NCBI RefSeq assembly: GCF_001550155.1 | Contig: NZ_LRUF01000024.1 | Location: 36,598 to 100,597, forward strand | Source of the DNA: Pseudoalteromonas arabiensis | GTDB taxonomy: Bacteria > Pseudomonadota > Gammaproteobacteria > Enterobacterales > Alteromonadaceae | Reading direction: 5' to 3' | DNA length: 64,000 nt | Shown here: positions 47,765 through 57,710 of the stretch, piece by piece | Position numbering within the stretch: the first letter of the stretch is position 1 | How the letters are laid out: every line of letters begins with the position of its first letter | Program-made: the position numbers and the translations under genes | The notes under the pieces: model-generated | Seen by the model: only the letters and a program-made list of their open reading frames with translations | The model's database searches: none | Told to the model about the DNA's origin: nothing

Positions 47765-50224
47765 CCATATTTTTTTACGCTTATTCATTTCTGTTTTGAG
47801 TACCTCATCAATATCAAAATGAGTAAGCGCTTCATCTGTTATGTCAATTACATCCCCAACCCCTGCAACAGCCCAGAGTGCTTCTTCAAGGTCTTTTGCT
47901 TTATGTAGTGCATACTGGCTTACATATTTAAGCTCATTTGATAAATAGTCTATGTCTGGACGGCCAGTGCGAGACACATACAAACGAAAGATAAACACTA
48001 AATCATTTTTGAGTGCTTTTTTTATAAATAAGGTCTGTGGCTGATAGTCATCTTCACTAATACAGCGGCTGGTTATTGCTTCGTTGATTGTTGCTTTACG
48101 TGGATCAAAACGTACAAATAAAGTAAATGGTAAAGGTGGATCTTGGCGACTACGATCTTTAATCAGTGGTGTGATCACCTCTGTGATCTGATCGGTAGAT
48201 AAAAAGCCATCGATCTGCGTTTGCTCATTTAGCAGGGCAAAGTTTTGTAAAAGTATATGTAATGGCGTCGGGTATAAGCCAAGCCCGATCGCGCCTGCTT
48301 TAAAATGAGCGGCTTCCTTATGGAAGTACAACGGAAGCTGGCAAACACTTTTAGTCACCATGTTTCTTAGTGCTGTAGAAAGCCCTGGTATTTTGGGGGA
48401 CTCTTCACAGGCGTGCAACTTATCTTTATTGTTTTCAATAAGTGCCGTGAAAAATTGAATGCCCATATGGGGTAAGTCAGTAAGACGGTGTACTTTTAAG
48501 TTAACAGTTGTTAGTGATTTGCTTATCGCCATCACTTCATAAGCAAGGCTTGATAAGTCATGTTTTTTAGTTATTTTTTGTAAATCGGGAAGGCTTAACT
48601 TAATTATATCGCCTTTTTTAAACTCAACAGGGTTATCACACTCAATTTGTAGACCCATGACCGATAGATCACGAGTATGGCCTGAAATTAATTTGTCATT
48701 ATGAGTAACAGAGACCGCTGTTTTATATAAATAACGTTTATGAGCGCGTAAATTGACGTATTCAAGCGCGACAGGTGTAAGTGGCGGCGGCGTTTTATGT
48801 TTAGTATGACCAAACTGCTTTAATTGATTCACTAACCGCTTGTCGAATGTACGTTGCTGGTAAGTGTGTTGCTCATACTTCGAACCAACAGCAGTTAGAA
48901 TTAATAAGTACTTAACATCTTTAATAAGCCCCTGAACTCTAGGGCTTGGTGGCTTATTTAGCTTTTCGATATCCTTACCTGCACTACTCGGTAAAGATAG
49001 CGGAATATATGAATCTTCAGGGTGGCTTGGCATTAATTGTAACTTAAAGCATTGCCAGCTCTCTTTTTGGCTACCAAAACCAAAAAATAAATTTCGAATT
49101 TCAGGTTGGCTATCAAGTTCCGTTCGTGTGGCTGAGTAATAATAAATCTTTCCAGCGACCACATGCGTAAAGGTATACAGGTACTCCTCTTTTACTGCAT
49201 CGACAGTACTTAAAAGATGACCTATTCGCTGTTGGTTTATAATGCTATATAAGCATGACAGCTTACGTTCATCACAAAAATAACGATGTATAAATGCATT
49301 ATTTTCGGTTGTTAACGCTAAAGTGGGGTATAACTTATTACCTTGTAAGCTTAAAAAAGTGTAAAGCGAGGTAACACGCGGGATATAATATTGTTCATAG
49401 CCTTTCGAAACAACTGCATCCAAGGTGTTATCGAGGTTAATCTTGTAGCGGCGCTTATTGCCGTGAATAAAGCTTTTTAGAAAGCTATCGAATTGTTCAT
49501 TATTCTCAATAAAGGTGCGTTTTAAGCGAACATGATTGTACTCACGCGACACTTGCTCTACAGCAACAACTTCGTATTGAATGCCGTTTTTTAAACCTAA
49601 CTCAAAGTCTTGTTCAAGCCCAACTAAGCGTAAACCAATTAATTGTCCCTTGGTGACTTTATATTTAGGTGAGAGCTTGATTTTTGCGCCGCTTAGGGAG
49701 ATGTCTGAAGTCGAAGCCGATATTTTGCCGCTCTTATCTAGCTCAACAGTAATTTTTATTGAGTAGTTCATGCGCTCTTCACGACGACTTTCATAAGAGG
49801 CAAATTTAATTACTTTGGCAGGTAAGTCGCCGTTATCTTCGATTGAAGAGGTATTTTCGTTTGCTTTTTTTTGCATTACTCTGTGGTTATTTTCGGTATT
49901 CATAACCGCTTCGTATACAGCAAGCGTGTAACCACCGTGGCGTTTGATTGCGTCTTCGAACACCTCAATGGCCATGTCGTCCATAAAATGTTGCTTGCCT
50001 TCGTGTTCGTAAGGCCTAACTTGACCGGTAACTTGACCTCGTAAATCTATAAAGCGAGCCACAGGCTGAGATAAACGTGACATTTCCATTTTGATCAAAA
50101 ACTGCTCTGGCTTTGTTAAGCTAGCTGTCTTTGATTTAAATAGTTTGTCGAACTGGGGAGTGCCTAAATGTGCCTTGAGCTCTTCAACAAGGTCTTCATA
50201 TTTAAGCAGTATGTCTTCAGCCAT
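47747..50224 (-). CDS. Large protein with two PilZ domains
   Basis: An 825-residue cytosolic protein. Two PilZ c-di-GMP-binding domains are visible: one at about 143-250 (RREER ... TSDISLSGAKI) and one at about 493-590 (RAHKR ... TRDLSVMGLQI). Each has the RxxxR and D/NxSxxG binding elements. The regions between and after them (about 260-480 and 600-825) are not recognised. It is probably a c-di-GMP effector coupled to the diguanylate cyclases in this genome. It is convergent with serB and divergent from radA. Confidence 0.85.
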   Translation of the reverse strand: MAEDILLKYEDLVEELKAHLGTPQFDKLFKSKTASLTKPEQFLIKMEMSRLSQPVARFIDLRGQVTGQVRPYEHEGKQHFMDDMAIEVFEDAIKRHGGYTLAVYEAVMNTENNHRVMQKKANENTSSIEDNGDLPAKVIKFASYESRREERMNYSIKITVELDKSGKISASTSDISLSGAKIKLSPKYKVTKGQLIGLRLVGLEQDFELGLKNGIQYEVVAVEQVSREYNHVRLKRTFIENNEQFDSFLKSFIHGNKRRYKINLDNTLDAVVSKGYEQYYIPRVTSLYTFLSLQGNKLYPTLALTTENNAFIHRYFCDERKLSCLYSIINQQRIGHLLSTVDAVKEEYLYTFTHVVAGKIYYYSATRTELDSQPEIRNLFFGFGSQKESWQCFKLQLMPSHPEDSYIPLSLPSSAGKDIEKLNKPPSPRVQGLIKDVKYLLILTAVGSKYEQHTYQQRTFDKRLVNQLKQFGHTKHKTPPPLTPVALEYVNLRAHKRYLYKTAVSVTHNDKLISGHTRDLSVMGLQIECDNPVEFKKGDIIKLSLPDLQKITKKHDLSSLAYEVMAISKSLTTVNLKVHRLTDLPHMGIQFFTALIENNKDKLHACEESPKIPGLSTALRNMVTKSVCQLPLYFHKEAAHFKAGAIGLGLYPTPLHILLQNFALLNEQTQIDGFLSTDQITEVITPLIKDRSRQDPPLPFTLFVRFDPRKATINEAITSRCISEDDYQPQTLFIKKALKNDLVFIFRLYVSRTGRPDIDYLSNELKYVSQYALHKAKDLEEALWAVAGVGDVIDITDEALTHFDIDEVLKTEMNKRKKIWLKRVI

Positions 50225-50561
50225 TTATAAAACCATCACCGTCAATCGAAAAAAGTAGGTATACTAGCAGGCAACCACAGTGTTAAAACGCCTTGCGAAC
50301 CACTTTTTATTTCATTAATTATTGTTATAGGTATTCGCCAAATAAATGGCAAGCACTGTAAAACTTTATTTGTAAGCAAAAACTATGCCCTAAAATATAG
50401 CGTTATTACGCAGTTAAGCGAATAAAGCCTTAAGGGAATTGATTTGAGGTACGTCCGTTGTGTGTCGTCTCTAGAGATGCCGACATCTTAAATCGTTAGT
50501 TCAGTTGTCTATTGTACATTTAAATACATCACAAATCAGCGACCAAAATAGGTAAAGCTCA
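50225..50561. promoter_or_regulatory. Divergent intergenic region between the PilZ gene and radA
   Basis: This 337-base spacer must contain the promoters for the PilZ gene (leftward) and radA (rightward). I found no credible small gene, no SOS-type LexA box and no strong hairpin. An AGGTAAAG purine stretch precedes the radA start. Confidence 0.3.
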
Positions 50562-51947
50562 ATGGCAAAATCAGCAAAAATCGAATTTGTCTGCACAGAG
50601 TGCGGTATGAACTATCAGCGTTGGCAGGGGCAGTGTAAATGCGGTGCTTGGAATACACTGGCAGAATTTAAACCTTCAGCAGGGCAATCTAAACAAGCTG
50701 CAAGTCGCGCAGCGGTGGCAGGTTATGCCGGAGGCGCTGGTGGCGGTTCTAAAAAAATTAATGAGGTCGAAACGGCTGAAGCTGAAAAACGTCTGACTGA
50801 AATTGGCGAACTTGATCGCGTGCTTAGTGGCGGTGTCACCACAGGTTCGGTGAATATTATTTCTGGTGATCCAGGAGCAGGTAAAACGACCTTGTTGTCC
50901 GATTTAATTGCGCGTATGTCAAAATTAATGCCCTCTTTGTACTGTACCGCTGAAGAATCATTATCGCAGTTTAAAAACCGAGTTAATCGCTTGCGTTTGG
51001 ATTATAACCAAGATGAGCTTTACTTACTGTCTGAAACCAGTGTTGAAGCGATTATCGAAGAGCTTGATAAAAATAAAATTAAATTTGCTGTTATTGACTC
51101 AATTCAGGCTGTGGTAACTGAAACGGCAAACGGCAGCCCCGGTTCACCATCGCAAGTTAAAAGCGCAGCACAAGCGTTAACACAATACTGTAAGCAACAT
51201 GACGTGACTATGTTTATCATTGCTCATGTTAATAAAAACAATGAAATAGCGGGCCCACAAACGTTAGTGCATATTGTTGATGCACTGCTTCATATAGATA
51301 CTAACGACGGACAAATACGTACCTTACGTGCTAACAAAAACCGTTTTGGTGATATTGATACGGTGGGGATTTTCAGAATGTGTGAGCGCGGTATGCTCAG
51401 TGTTGATAACCCAAGTGAGATATTTTTATCGGGTTCAAGTACTGAATCGCCAGGTTCAGCAATCACTTGTATTCGTAAGGGGAACCGTAACCTCCTCCTA
51501 GAAATTCAATGTTTAACAACAGAAACCGAAGCAGAGTTTCCACAACGTGTTTGCGTTGGATTGAATATGAATCGAATTAAAATGCTTACCGGTATATTAC
51601 GCAAACATACAAAAACGAAAATTTTCCATGATACTTTTTTCAATATTGTTGGCGGCTTAAAGATAGATGAGTCAGAGACTTGTATTGACCTTGCTTTAGT
51701 CGCGGCACTGTTAAGCAGTCTCAATGAATTTGTTGTGCCTAGGACAACTTGCATCATGGGGGAACTGAGCTTAAACGGTGATGTCAGACCTATAGATAGT
51801 GGTGTGCCGCGAGTAAAAGAGGCTGCACAGCATGGTTTTACAGAAATATTTATTCCATATCGAAACTACCATAAATCAATGGAAGGTTTAGGAGCAAAAA
51901 TTACGCCTGTGAAAACGGTGCATGAGCTCTTGTCATTAATTAATTAG
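50562..51947 (+). CDS. radA: DNA repair protein RadA
   Basis: A 461-residue RecA-like ATPase (also called Sms) that promotes branch migration of recombination intermediates. The N-terminal zinc finger is CTECG...CKCG, the Walker A motif is GDPGAGKTTL, the RadA-specific KNRFG motif is present, and the C-terminal Lon-like domain starts near residue 340. The length matches E. coli RadA (460). Confidence 0.96.
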   Translation: MAKSAKIEFVCTECGMNYQRWQGQCKCGAWNTLAEFKPSAGQSKQAASRAAVAGYAGGAGGGSKKINEVETAEAEKRLTEIGELDRVLSGGVTTGSVNIISGDPGAGKTTLLSDLIARMSKLMPSLYCTAEESLSQFKNRVNRLRLDYNQDELYLLSETSVEAIIEELDKNKIKFAVIDSIQAVVTETANGSPGSPSQVKSAAQALTQYCKQHDVTMFIIAHVNKNNEIAGPQTLVHIVDALLHIDTNDGQIRTLRANKNRFGDIDTVGIFRMCERGMLSVDNPSEIFLSGSSTESPGSAITCIRKGNRNLLLEIQCLTTETEAEFPQRVCVGLNMNRIKMLTGILRKHTKTKIFHDTFFNIVGGLKIDESETCIDLALVAALLSSLNEFVVPRTTCIMGELSLNGDVRPIDSGVPRVKEAAQHGFTEIFIPYRNYHKSMEGLGAKITPVKTVHELLSLIN

Positions 51948-52029
51948 TGACAATTTGATAAGCTAGGGTTGTGTTGAACCTTTAAGCTCAACATTCTCAA
52001 GAAATTAGCACCAACTTAAAGGAAATAAA

Positions 52030-52962
52030 ATGAAGAAGTTAGTAATTGCAGTTGCTGTCGCAGCTGTTGCCGGTGGCGCATATTATGCGAACTACACAGC
52101 AACACAGGAAGTGAAAAAAGTGGTTGATCAGCAAATTGCTGCACTATCAGCCCAAAGTGGTGTTGAGGTGATGTATGATGATATTTCAGCGAGTGTATTT
52201 AATAACAGTGTGCAGCTATCTGGCATCAAAGTGCAAAGTGTTGAAGGTGATGAGCAAGTTGCCAGTATTGATACCATTAAAGTAACAGGCTATGAGGAAG
52301 ATGCCATTCCTCCGCACACTGGGTTTGTAATGACTAACTTTCGCTTTAGCGATTCTTTCTTGGCACAGCTGCCACAAAGCGCCAACAGTAAGCTAGCCTC
52401 TAAAAGCTATAATGTAGACTCATCGCTTGATTACAATAAAGACTCAGGTGATAGTGACTTTGCGCTGAAAGTAACCGCAGCGGATGTAGCTGATGTGACG
52501 TTTAATTTAGGGTTAGCCAAGTCTACCCCTTTGATGGAAGCATCACTTGCTATTAGCCAACAACAAAAAGCTTCTGGCGGTGCACAACCAACTCTTGAGC
52601 AACAGCTTCAGCAGCAGTCAAAGATGATGGCTGCCATGTCTGAGTTGGAGCCTCGCAGTGTAGAGTTTGCGATTGAAAATCAAGGTGAATTAAAAGCGGT
52701 AGTAGAAAGCTTTTTAAAAGCGCAAGGTATGACCCACGAGCAATTTCAGCAAATGGTCACAATGCAGCTGCAACAAGCTCCTGTTAGCGCAGATTTAGCC
52801 ACAGCGATTACTAATTTTGCCAACGGTTTATCTTCATTATCTTTGTCTGCAAGTTTACCTGAGGGCAAAACGATGCTAGAAATTAACCAACAAATTATGA
52901 GCCTAGCAGGTCAACCAGAAGAACTTGCTAAATTTATCAATTTAGACGCTAAAGGAGAATAA
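52030..52962 (+). CDS. Hypothetical periplasmic protein, AsmA/YdgA-like architecture
   Basis: A 310-residue protein with an N-terminal hydrophobic segment (about 3-19) that is either an uncleaved anchor or a signal peptide. The rest is polar, Ser/Gln-rich and has beta-rich repeats (SVFNNSVQLSGIKVQS...ASIDTIKVTGY). This layout, including the short Gln-rich helix near residue 185, is reminiscent of DUF945/YdgA or AsmA-like proteins, but the match is weak. It ends with a symmetrical terminator that also serves the convergent BON gene. Confidence 0.65.
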   Translation: MKKLVIAVAVAAVAGGAYYANYTATQEVKKVVDQQIAALSAQSGVEVMYDDISASVFNNSVQLSGIKVQSVEGDEQVASIDTIKVTGYEEDAIPPHTGFVMTNFRFSDSFLAQLPQSANSKLASKSYNVDSSLDYNKDSGDSDFALKVTAADVADVTFNLGLAKSTPLMEASLAISQQQKASGGAQPTLEQQLQQQSKMMAAMSELEPRSVEFAIENQGELKAVVESFLKAQGMTHEQFQQMVTMQLQQAPVSADLATAITNFANGLSSLSLSASLPEGKTMLEINQQIMSLAGQPEELAKFINLDAKGE

Positions 52963-52987
52963 GTAACTAACGTTAAGTTACTTATTC
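52957..52987. terminator. Bidirectional terminator between the 52.0-kb gene and the BON-domain gene
   Basis: A perfect 12-bp stem GAATAAGTAACT / AGTTACTTATTC with a seven-base loop spans the stop codon of the upstream gene and faces the BON gene end on the other strand. Each side has a short T-rich tail. Confidence 0.65.
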
Positions 52988-53002
52988 TTTTAGAAAATAA
53001 CC

Positions 53003-53341
53003 TTAAAACTTAGCGGTATCAGACTGGCTGACTTTAAGGTTATTTTTCACACGGCTAACTCCTTGGCTGTGCTCTAAAAACTTTTGTGCCAATGCGCGTT
53101 TAAAGCCCGTTTCCGTGGAACCGTATAATTCAATCGTATCACCGTTAACAATAACTTGTAGGTTCTCGATAGAAAAATTAGGATTACTCATCAGCTTGTG
53201 AAGTGCTAATTGCTGAAGTCGAGGTTGAGCCGATGTGCTAGTAGTTAATACACTGGTATTAGCGCTAACTTGTGTTGCGCATGCAAGTAAAAAAATACAA
53301 CAAAATGATGTAAGTACTACTGTTAGTTTAAAACGGTTCAT
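53003..53341 (-). CDS. BON-domain lipoprotein
   Basis: A 112-residue protein with a lipoprotein signal (lipobox LLAC, Cys21; Ala at +2 favours the outer membrane). One BON domain spans about 52-108 (LQVIVNGDTIELYGSTET and GVSRVKNNLKV). BON domains bind phospholipid or membranes; single-domain forms resemble OsmY-type proteins. Transcribed toward the preceding gene. Role beyond envelope association unknown. Confidence 0.82.
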   Translation of the reverse strand: MNRFKLTVVLTSFCCIFLLACATQVSANTSVLTTSTSAQPRLQQLALHKLMSNPNFSIENLQVIVNGDTIELYGSTETGFKRALAQKFLEHSQGVSRVKNNLKVSQSDTAKF

Positions 53342-53509
53342 ACGATTCCCTCGTGAATGATGAGCATATGCTGAACCAGTTACAATTTTTATTCCAATAT
53401 TTAATATGTTGATTTTAAAGGATAATATATTTTAACTAGTTATTTCAGGAAAAAAAGCTATGAATTAATTACACACTAGTTAGTAAAAACGGCAGCAAAA
53501 AGTACACAC

Positions 53510-53539
53510 AAAAATGCCGTGACAAGCACGGCATTTTTT
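53510..53539 (-). terminator. Rho-independent terminator after srmB
   Basis: Stem AAAATGCCGTG / GCACGGCATTTT (written on +) with a four-base loop and T runs on both sides. It lies 24 bases past the srmB stop on the minus strand and may act in both directions. Confidence 0.8.
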
Positions 53540-53562
53540 AGTTATTACAGTATCTACGAAGA

Positions 53563-54795
53563 TTATTTTTTCTTTTTCGCTTTTACCTTTGCTTTCTTTT
53601 TAGCCTTCATCTTTACTGGATCCTTTTTCTTTTTCGACGGGATCTTTGCTTCTTTGTGTTGTGGCTCTAACCCTTTAATAACACGACGCTTTAACTTTTG
53701 TTCAATATAACGTTCAACCTTACCCAAAATAGCAACGTCATGTGCTTCTACAAATGAAATTGCTGTGCCTTTTTTACCTGCACGACCTGTACGGCCAATT
53801 CGGTGCACATACACATCTGCTGTACGGGGCATATCAAAGTTAATTACATGGCTAATATCAGCTACATCAATACCACGCGCCGCTACGTCAGTTGCAACTA
53901 AAATTTTATTGCGACCAGAATGGAAATTTTCCATTGCTTTCATGCGTTTATCTTGTGGCATTTCACCACGTAGCCAAGCTACACGAAGTCCTTCGTTGTT
54001 TAGAGCGCCAATCAGAGTTTCAAGGCGCTCACGTGTTTTTACAAAGACAATGGCTTTTTGCAGCTCGTCACTGTTAAGCGTATCAATGAGCATCTTTAAT
54101 TTGTGATTATAATCATCAGCTAAGTGCACCCACTGGTGAATTTTGCCTTTTTCTTTACGTGACGACTCTGCTTCGAGTAGTGCAGGGTCATTCAAAATAC
54201 GCTCGGCAAACAACTCAACGCTGTCGCCTTCTAACGTGGCAGAGAATAAGAAGCATTGACGACGATTACGTGCTTCATCACAGATACGTAGCATTTCTTT
54301 ACGAAAGCCCATATCAAGCATGCGATCCGCTTCATCGAGAATAAGCATTTCGACGTTTTCAGCATGGAAGTTCTCAGTTTCAAGGTATTCCATTAAGCGA
54401 CCTGGTGTCGCAATAAGAATGTCGTTATTGCTTTCAAAAATCTCTTTATGTGTCCCATAGTTAATACCGCCCGTGACAACACCTATTTTTAAGTGCGTTT
54501 GTGCAGCTAGCAGTTCACATTGCTCATGAATTTGATAAGCAAGTTCACGAGTGGGGGTCATGATCAGCACCCGTGCAAAACCTGGATCGCGACGTGGGAA
54601 GTCAAGCAAGTATTGAATTGCAGGAATCAAAAACGCGGCTGTTTTACCCGTACCTGTAGGGGCAGATGCCAAAATATCACGACCTTGTAGTGCTTCAGGG
54701 ATCGCTTGTTGTTGAATACTTGTTGGCGTATCAAAACCCATTTTATTGATGGCATTTAACAGCTTGTTATCGATATCAAATTCAGAAAATTGCAT
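53563..54795 (-). CDS. srmB: ATP-dependent RNA helicase SrmB
   Basis: A 410-residue DEAD-box helicase used in assembly of the large ribosomal subunit. Motifs: GFDTPTSIQQQAIP, APTGTGKT, PTRELAYQ, TPGRLMEYLETENFHAENVE, DEADRMLDMGF, SATLEGD, and HRIGRTGRAGKKGTAISFVEAHD. The match to E. coli SrmB runs through the body. The C-terminus is Lys-rich (KKKKDPVKMKAKKKAKVKAK). It is divergent from trmN6, as in E. coli. Confidence 0.95.
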   Translation of the reverse strand: MQFSEFDIDNKLLNAINKMGFDTPTSIQQQAIPEALQGRDILASAPTGTGKTAAFLIPAIQYLLDFPRRDPGFARVLIMTPTRELAYQIHEQCELLAAQTHLKIGVVTGGINYGTHKEIFESNNDILIATPGRLMEYLETENFHAENVEMLILDEADRMLDMGFRKEMLRICDEARNRRQCFLFSATLEGDSVELFAERILNDPALLEAESSRKEKGKIHQWVHLADDYNHKLKMLIDTLNSDELQKAIVFVKTRERLETLIGALNNEGLRVAWLRGEMPQDKRMKAMENFHSGRNKILVATDVAARGIDVADISHVINFDMPRTADVYVHRIGRTGRAGKKGTAISFVEAHDVAILGKVERYIEQKLKRRVIKGLEPQHKEAKIPSKKKKDPVKMKAKKKAKVKAKKKK

Positions 54796-54871
54796 AGAGT
54801 GACATAAATAGAGGACAATTAGAGTTGATTATACTAGCTATCAGCACTGTGGTGAATGAAAAGGTGAAAAA

Positions 54872-55570
54872 ATGTCAGGCTTTGTGTTTAAACAATTTAC
54901 AGTTGAGCAAACTCGTTCTGCGATGAAGGTTTCGACAGATGGTATTTTATTAGGTGCTTGGGCTGAATTGGCAAATGCAAAATACCTTCTCGATATAGGA
55001 ACAGGAACGGGATTGCTTGCTTTGATGGCAAAACAGCGTGCGCCAAAGGCGAAAGTGGTGGCAATCGAAGTAGATGCTGAGGCGTGCATTGATGCTAAGT
55101 TTAACTTTGCAAATAGTCCTTGGCCTGAAATTTGTTTACATCATGGTGCCATACAGTCTTTTCAATCAACACAGCCCTTTGATGTAATTATTACTAATCC
55201 CCCGTATTTTAATGCGAGTCTAAAAGGGGGCAATGAAGCACGTAATACGGCGCGTCATACAGATGGTCTTGGTTTTTCCGAGTTAATTGAGTGTTGTACT
55301 AGGTTAAGTCACGCCAACACCTTACTAAATGTAATTTTACCCTGCAAAGAGGCATCTTCTTTTATTGAACAAGCTAAGTGTAAAGGGTGGAACTTGGCGC
55401 GTATGTGTAATGTACGCACCACATTAAAAAAGCCACCCAGCCGAAGTTTAATGTTATTTTCTTTACAGTCTGAGGTGTGTCAGACACGTTCTTTGACTAT
55501 TCATGCTGCAGATGGCGGCTATAGTGATGAGTATGTTTCTTTGTGTAAGGATTTCTATTTAAAAATGTAA
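54872..55570 (+). CDS. trmN6: tRNA1(Val) (adenine(37)-N6)-methyltransferase
   Basis: A 232-residue SAM-dependent methylase (E. coli YfiC) that makes m6A at position 37 of tRNA-Val. The SAM-binding motif is LLDIGTGTGLLALMAKQR and the catalytic motif NPPYF is at about residue 109 (IITNPPYFNAS). The TDG start (FTVEQTRSAMKVSTDGILLGAW) is also characteristic. Divergent from srmB, as in E. coli, with a ribosome site AAGGTG. Confidence 0.92.
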   Translation: MSGFVFKQFTVEQTRSAMKVSTDGILLGAWAELANAKYLLDIGTGTGLLALMAKQRAPKAKVVAIEVDAEACIDAKFNFANSPWPEICLHHGAIQSFQSTQPFDVIITNPPYFNASLKGGNEARNTARHTDGLGFSELIECCTRLSHANTLLNVILPCKEASSFIEQAKCKGWNLARMCNVRTTLKKPPSRSLMLFSLQSEVCQTRSLTIHAADGGYSDEYVSLCKDFYLKM

Positions 55571-55640
55571 CTATCTAAAAATAGAGTGTTTACTCAAGCC
55601 TTGCTATAGTGGTGGCGTTTTAAAATTATAAGAGCTGTTT

Positions 55641-56069
55641 ATGTTACGTTTATCTATAACTTTAAGTGCATTACTTTTCTCTCAATATACTTTTGCTGCG
55701 TTGAATCCTGTGGGACTTTGGAAAACAATAAATGAAGAGACAAATGAAGCAAAATCACTGGTACGCATTAGCGAACAAAATGGCGTATTAACAGGCAAAG
55801 TAGAAAAAATTCTAAATCCAGCAAAGCAGGATGCTATCTGTGAAGAGTGTGATGGTGATAAGAAAAATCAACCAATTCTTGGCATGACAATAATCGAGGG
55901 TGCAACTGATGCGGGAGATGGAAGCTGGCAAGATGGTGAGATTCTTGACCCGAATAGCGGTAAGACCTATACCTTAAAACTGACGCCACAAGAACAAGGT
56001 CAAGTACTTGAAGTTCGCGGTTATATTGCTTTTTTCTACCGTAACCAGTATTGGCAGCGTGTAGAGTAA
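55641..56069 (+). CDS. DUF2147 family secreted protein
   Basis: A 142-residue protein with a cleavable signal peptide (about 1-19, ending TFAA). The mature part has the DUF2147 features: GLWKTINEETNEAKSLVRI, a CEECDGDKKN segment with two Cys, PILGMTIIEG and the final GFFYRNQ-type YIAFFYRNQYW. Probably a periplasmic or cell-surface lipid-interacting protein; function unknown. Ends on a bidirectional terminator shared with fldB. Confidence 0.85.
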   Translation: MLRLSITLSALLFSQYTFAALNPVGLWKTINEETNEAKSLVRISEQNGVLTGKVEKILNPAKQDAICEECDGDKKNQPILGMTIIEGATDAGDGSWQDGEILDPNSGKTYTLKLTPQEQGQVLEVRGYIAFFYRNQYWQRVE

Positions 56070-56077
56070 ACACTAGA

Positions 56078-56100
56078 AAAGCCAAGCAATACTTGGCTTT
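56078..56100. terminator. Bidirectional terminator between the DUF2147 gene and fldB
   Basis: A perfect 9-bp stem AAAGCCAAG / CTTGGCTTT with a five-base loop, between two convergent genes. A- and T-runs flank the stem on both strands. Confidence 0.75.
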
Positions 56101-56113
56101 ATAGGCGTTATTT

Positions 56114-56635
56114 TTACAAGCTTTCGCTATATTCAGTCATGACTTGTTCAACCCACGAGGCAATGCGTTCATCGCTCAGTTCATATTGACTGTCTTCATC
56201 AAGTGCTAAGCCAACAAACTGTTTACCATCTTCAGTGAGTGCTTTTGAAGCCTCGAACTCGTAACTGTCATCATTTGGCCACTTACCTAATAAAGTGATC
56301 GTTTGGTCGCAAATTTCATCGTGTAACATACCGAGCGCATCTTGGAACCACTGGCCGTAACCTTGTTGATCGCCCATGCCAAACAGAGCCACGGTTTTAC
56401 CATTTAGGTTAACATCTTTAATGTCGTCCCAAATTGATTCCCAATCTTCCTGTAATTCACCGAAGTCCCACGTTGAAATGCCGAAAATAACAAAATCGAA
56501 TTGCTCAGCATTTTTTAATGGCTCATCTTTGATATTGTGAAGACTCACTATGTCTTGGCCGATAATATCGCGAATTTTTTCAGCTGCTATTTCTGTGTAG
56601 CAGGTTGTAGAACCATAAAATAAACCAATCTGCAT
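56114..56635 (-). CDS. fldB: Flavodoxin FldB
   Basis: A 173-residue flavodoxin with the FMN phosphate-binding loop YGSTTCYTE at the start. Start MQIGLFYGS at 56635; the longer frame runs through the divergent xerD promoter. The FMN-stacking [14 protein letters not shown] and [16 protein letters not shown] [13 protein letters not shown] segments are present. It carries single electrons to enzymes such as class III/radical systems. Divergent from xerD, as in E. coli (fldB-xerD-dsbC-recJ-prfB-lysS order). Confidence 0.93.
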   Translation of the reverse strand: MQIGLFYGSTTCYTEIAAEKIRDIIGQDIVSLHNIKDEPLKNAEQFDFVIFGISTWDFGELQEDWESIWDDIKDVNLNGKTVALFGMGDQQGYGQWFQDALGMLHDEICDQTITLLGKWPNDDSYEFEASKALTEDGKQFVGLALDEDSQYELSDERIASWVEQVMTEYSESL

Positions 56636-56727
56636 CGTATTTATCACTGTGTATTTGCCTGATATGATAGGCGTAAGTTTACCGTAAGGTATAATCAATT
56701 GATACCTTGATAAGGATGAGAGTACGC

Positions 56728-57651
56728 GTGGCTGATAATAATTCCCAAGCCCAAAAAGGTGTAATAACAGCAAATAACGCCGAACATTTAGAGTTATTTT
56801 TAGATACGCTGTATCTTGAGCAGGGAGTCAGCGAAAATACACTCGCTGCTTATCGCAGTGACCTTGAAAAGTTTTGTCAATTTTTAAAAGATAAAGATCT
56901 TCTAGCTGTGAGTAATGAAGATATTGAAGCGTATTTAGCATATCGCGTTGATTTAGGCCTTAAATCACGCAGTACCGCGCGTAGTATTAGCGCACTTAAA
57001 CGTTTTTATCAGTATTTTGTACGTGAAAAAGCGATAGCTGATTCGCCGATGGTCAATATTGCTCAGCCAAAAGCAGGGCAGTCATTACCTAAAACGCTGT
57101 CAGAAGCCGAGGTTGAAGCACTCCTTGGGGCTCCTGATATCGAAGATCCAATGGGGCTTCGCGATAAGGCCATGCTTGAGCTTTTATATGCAACAGGACT
57201 TCGTGTTACTGAGCTGGTGGGGCTTCGAATGGAGCAGATTAACTTGCGTCAAGCTGTGGTGTTTGTAAAAGGTAAAGGTAATAAAGAACGTTTAGTGCCC
57301 CTTGGTGAAGAAGCCATGTATTGGCTAGAACAGTTTCTGAAAGTAGGCCGTTCGCATATGATTAAGCATGCCACTGATTTTGTGTTTCCATCTAAACGTG
57401 GAATCGGCATGACACGACAAACCTTTTGGCATCGTATTAAACACTATGCTATTTTGGCATCAGTTGAATCGCCCTTATCACCACATACGCTGCGTCATGC
57501 GTTTGCAACGCATTTGCTTAATCATGGAGCTGATTTGAGGGTGGTACAAATGATGTTAGGTCATAGTGACTTATCAACAACTCAAATTTATACCCATGTA
57601 GCCAATGAGAGATTGAAGTCGGTACACGAGCAACATCACCCACGTGCGTAG
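56728..57651 (+). CDS. xerD: Tyrosine recombinase XerD
   Basis: A 307-residue recombinase that, with XerC, resolves chromosome dimers at dif. I chose the GTG at 56728 because AAGGATGAGA lies seven bases upstream; an ATG at 56716 falls inside that ribosome site. SAM-like N-terminal domain from about 30; the catalytic domain has Arg in [36 protein letters not shown] and Tyr in IYTHV. Divergent from fldB and first of the xerD-dsbC-recJ-prfB-lysS run. Confidence 0.95.
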   Translation: MADNNSQAQKGVITANNAEHLELFLDTLYLEQGVSENTLAAYRSDLEKFCQFLKDKDLLAVSNEDIEAYLAYRVDLGLKSRSTARSISALKRFYQYFVREKAIADSPMVNIAQPKAGQSLPKTLSEAEVEALLGAPDIEDPMGLRDKAMLELLYATGLRVTELVGLRMEQINLRQAVVFVKGKGNKERLVPLGEEAMYWLEQFLKVGRSHMIKHATDFVFPSKRGIGMTRQTFWHRIKHYAILASVESPLSPHTLRHAFATHLLNHGADLRVVQMMLGHSDLSTTQIYTHVANERLKSVHEQHHPRA

Positions 57652-57710
57652 TGCAAGATTTTTAAAGATGTACCGGTCTATACTAGAAATGATCAGGATA
57701 TAGGATAGTT

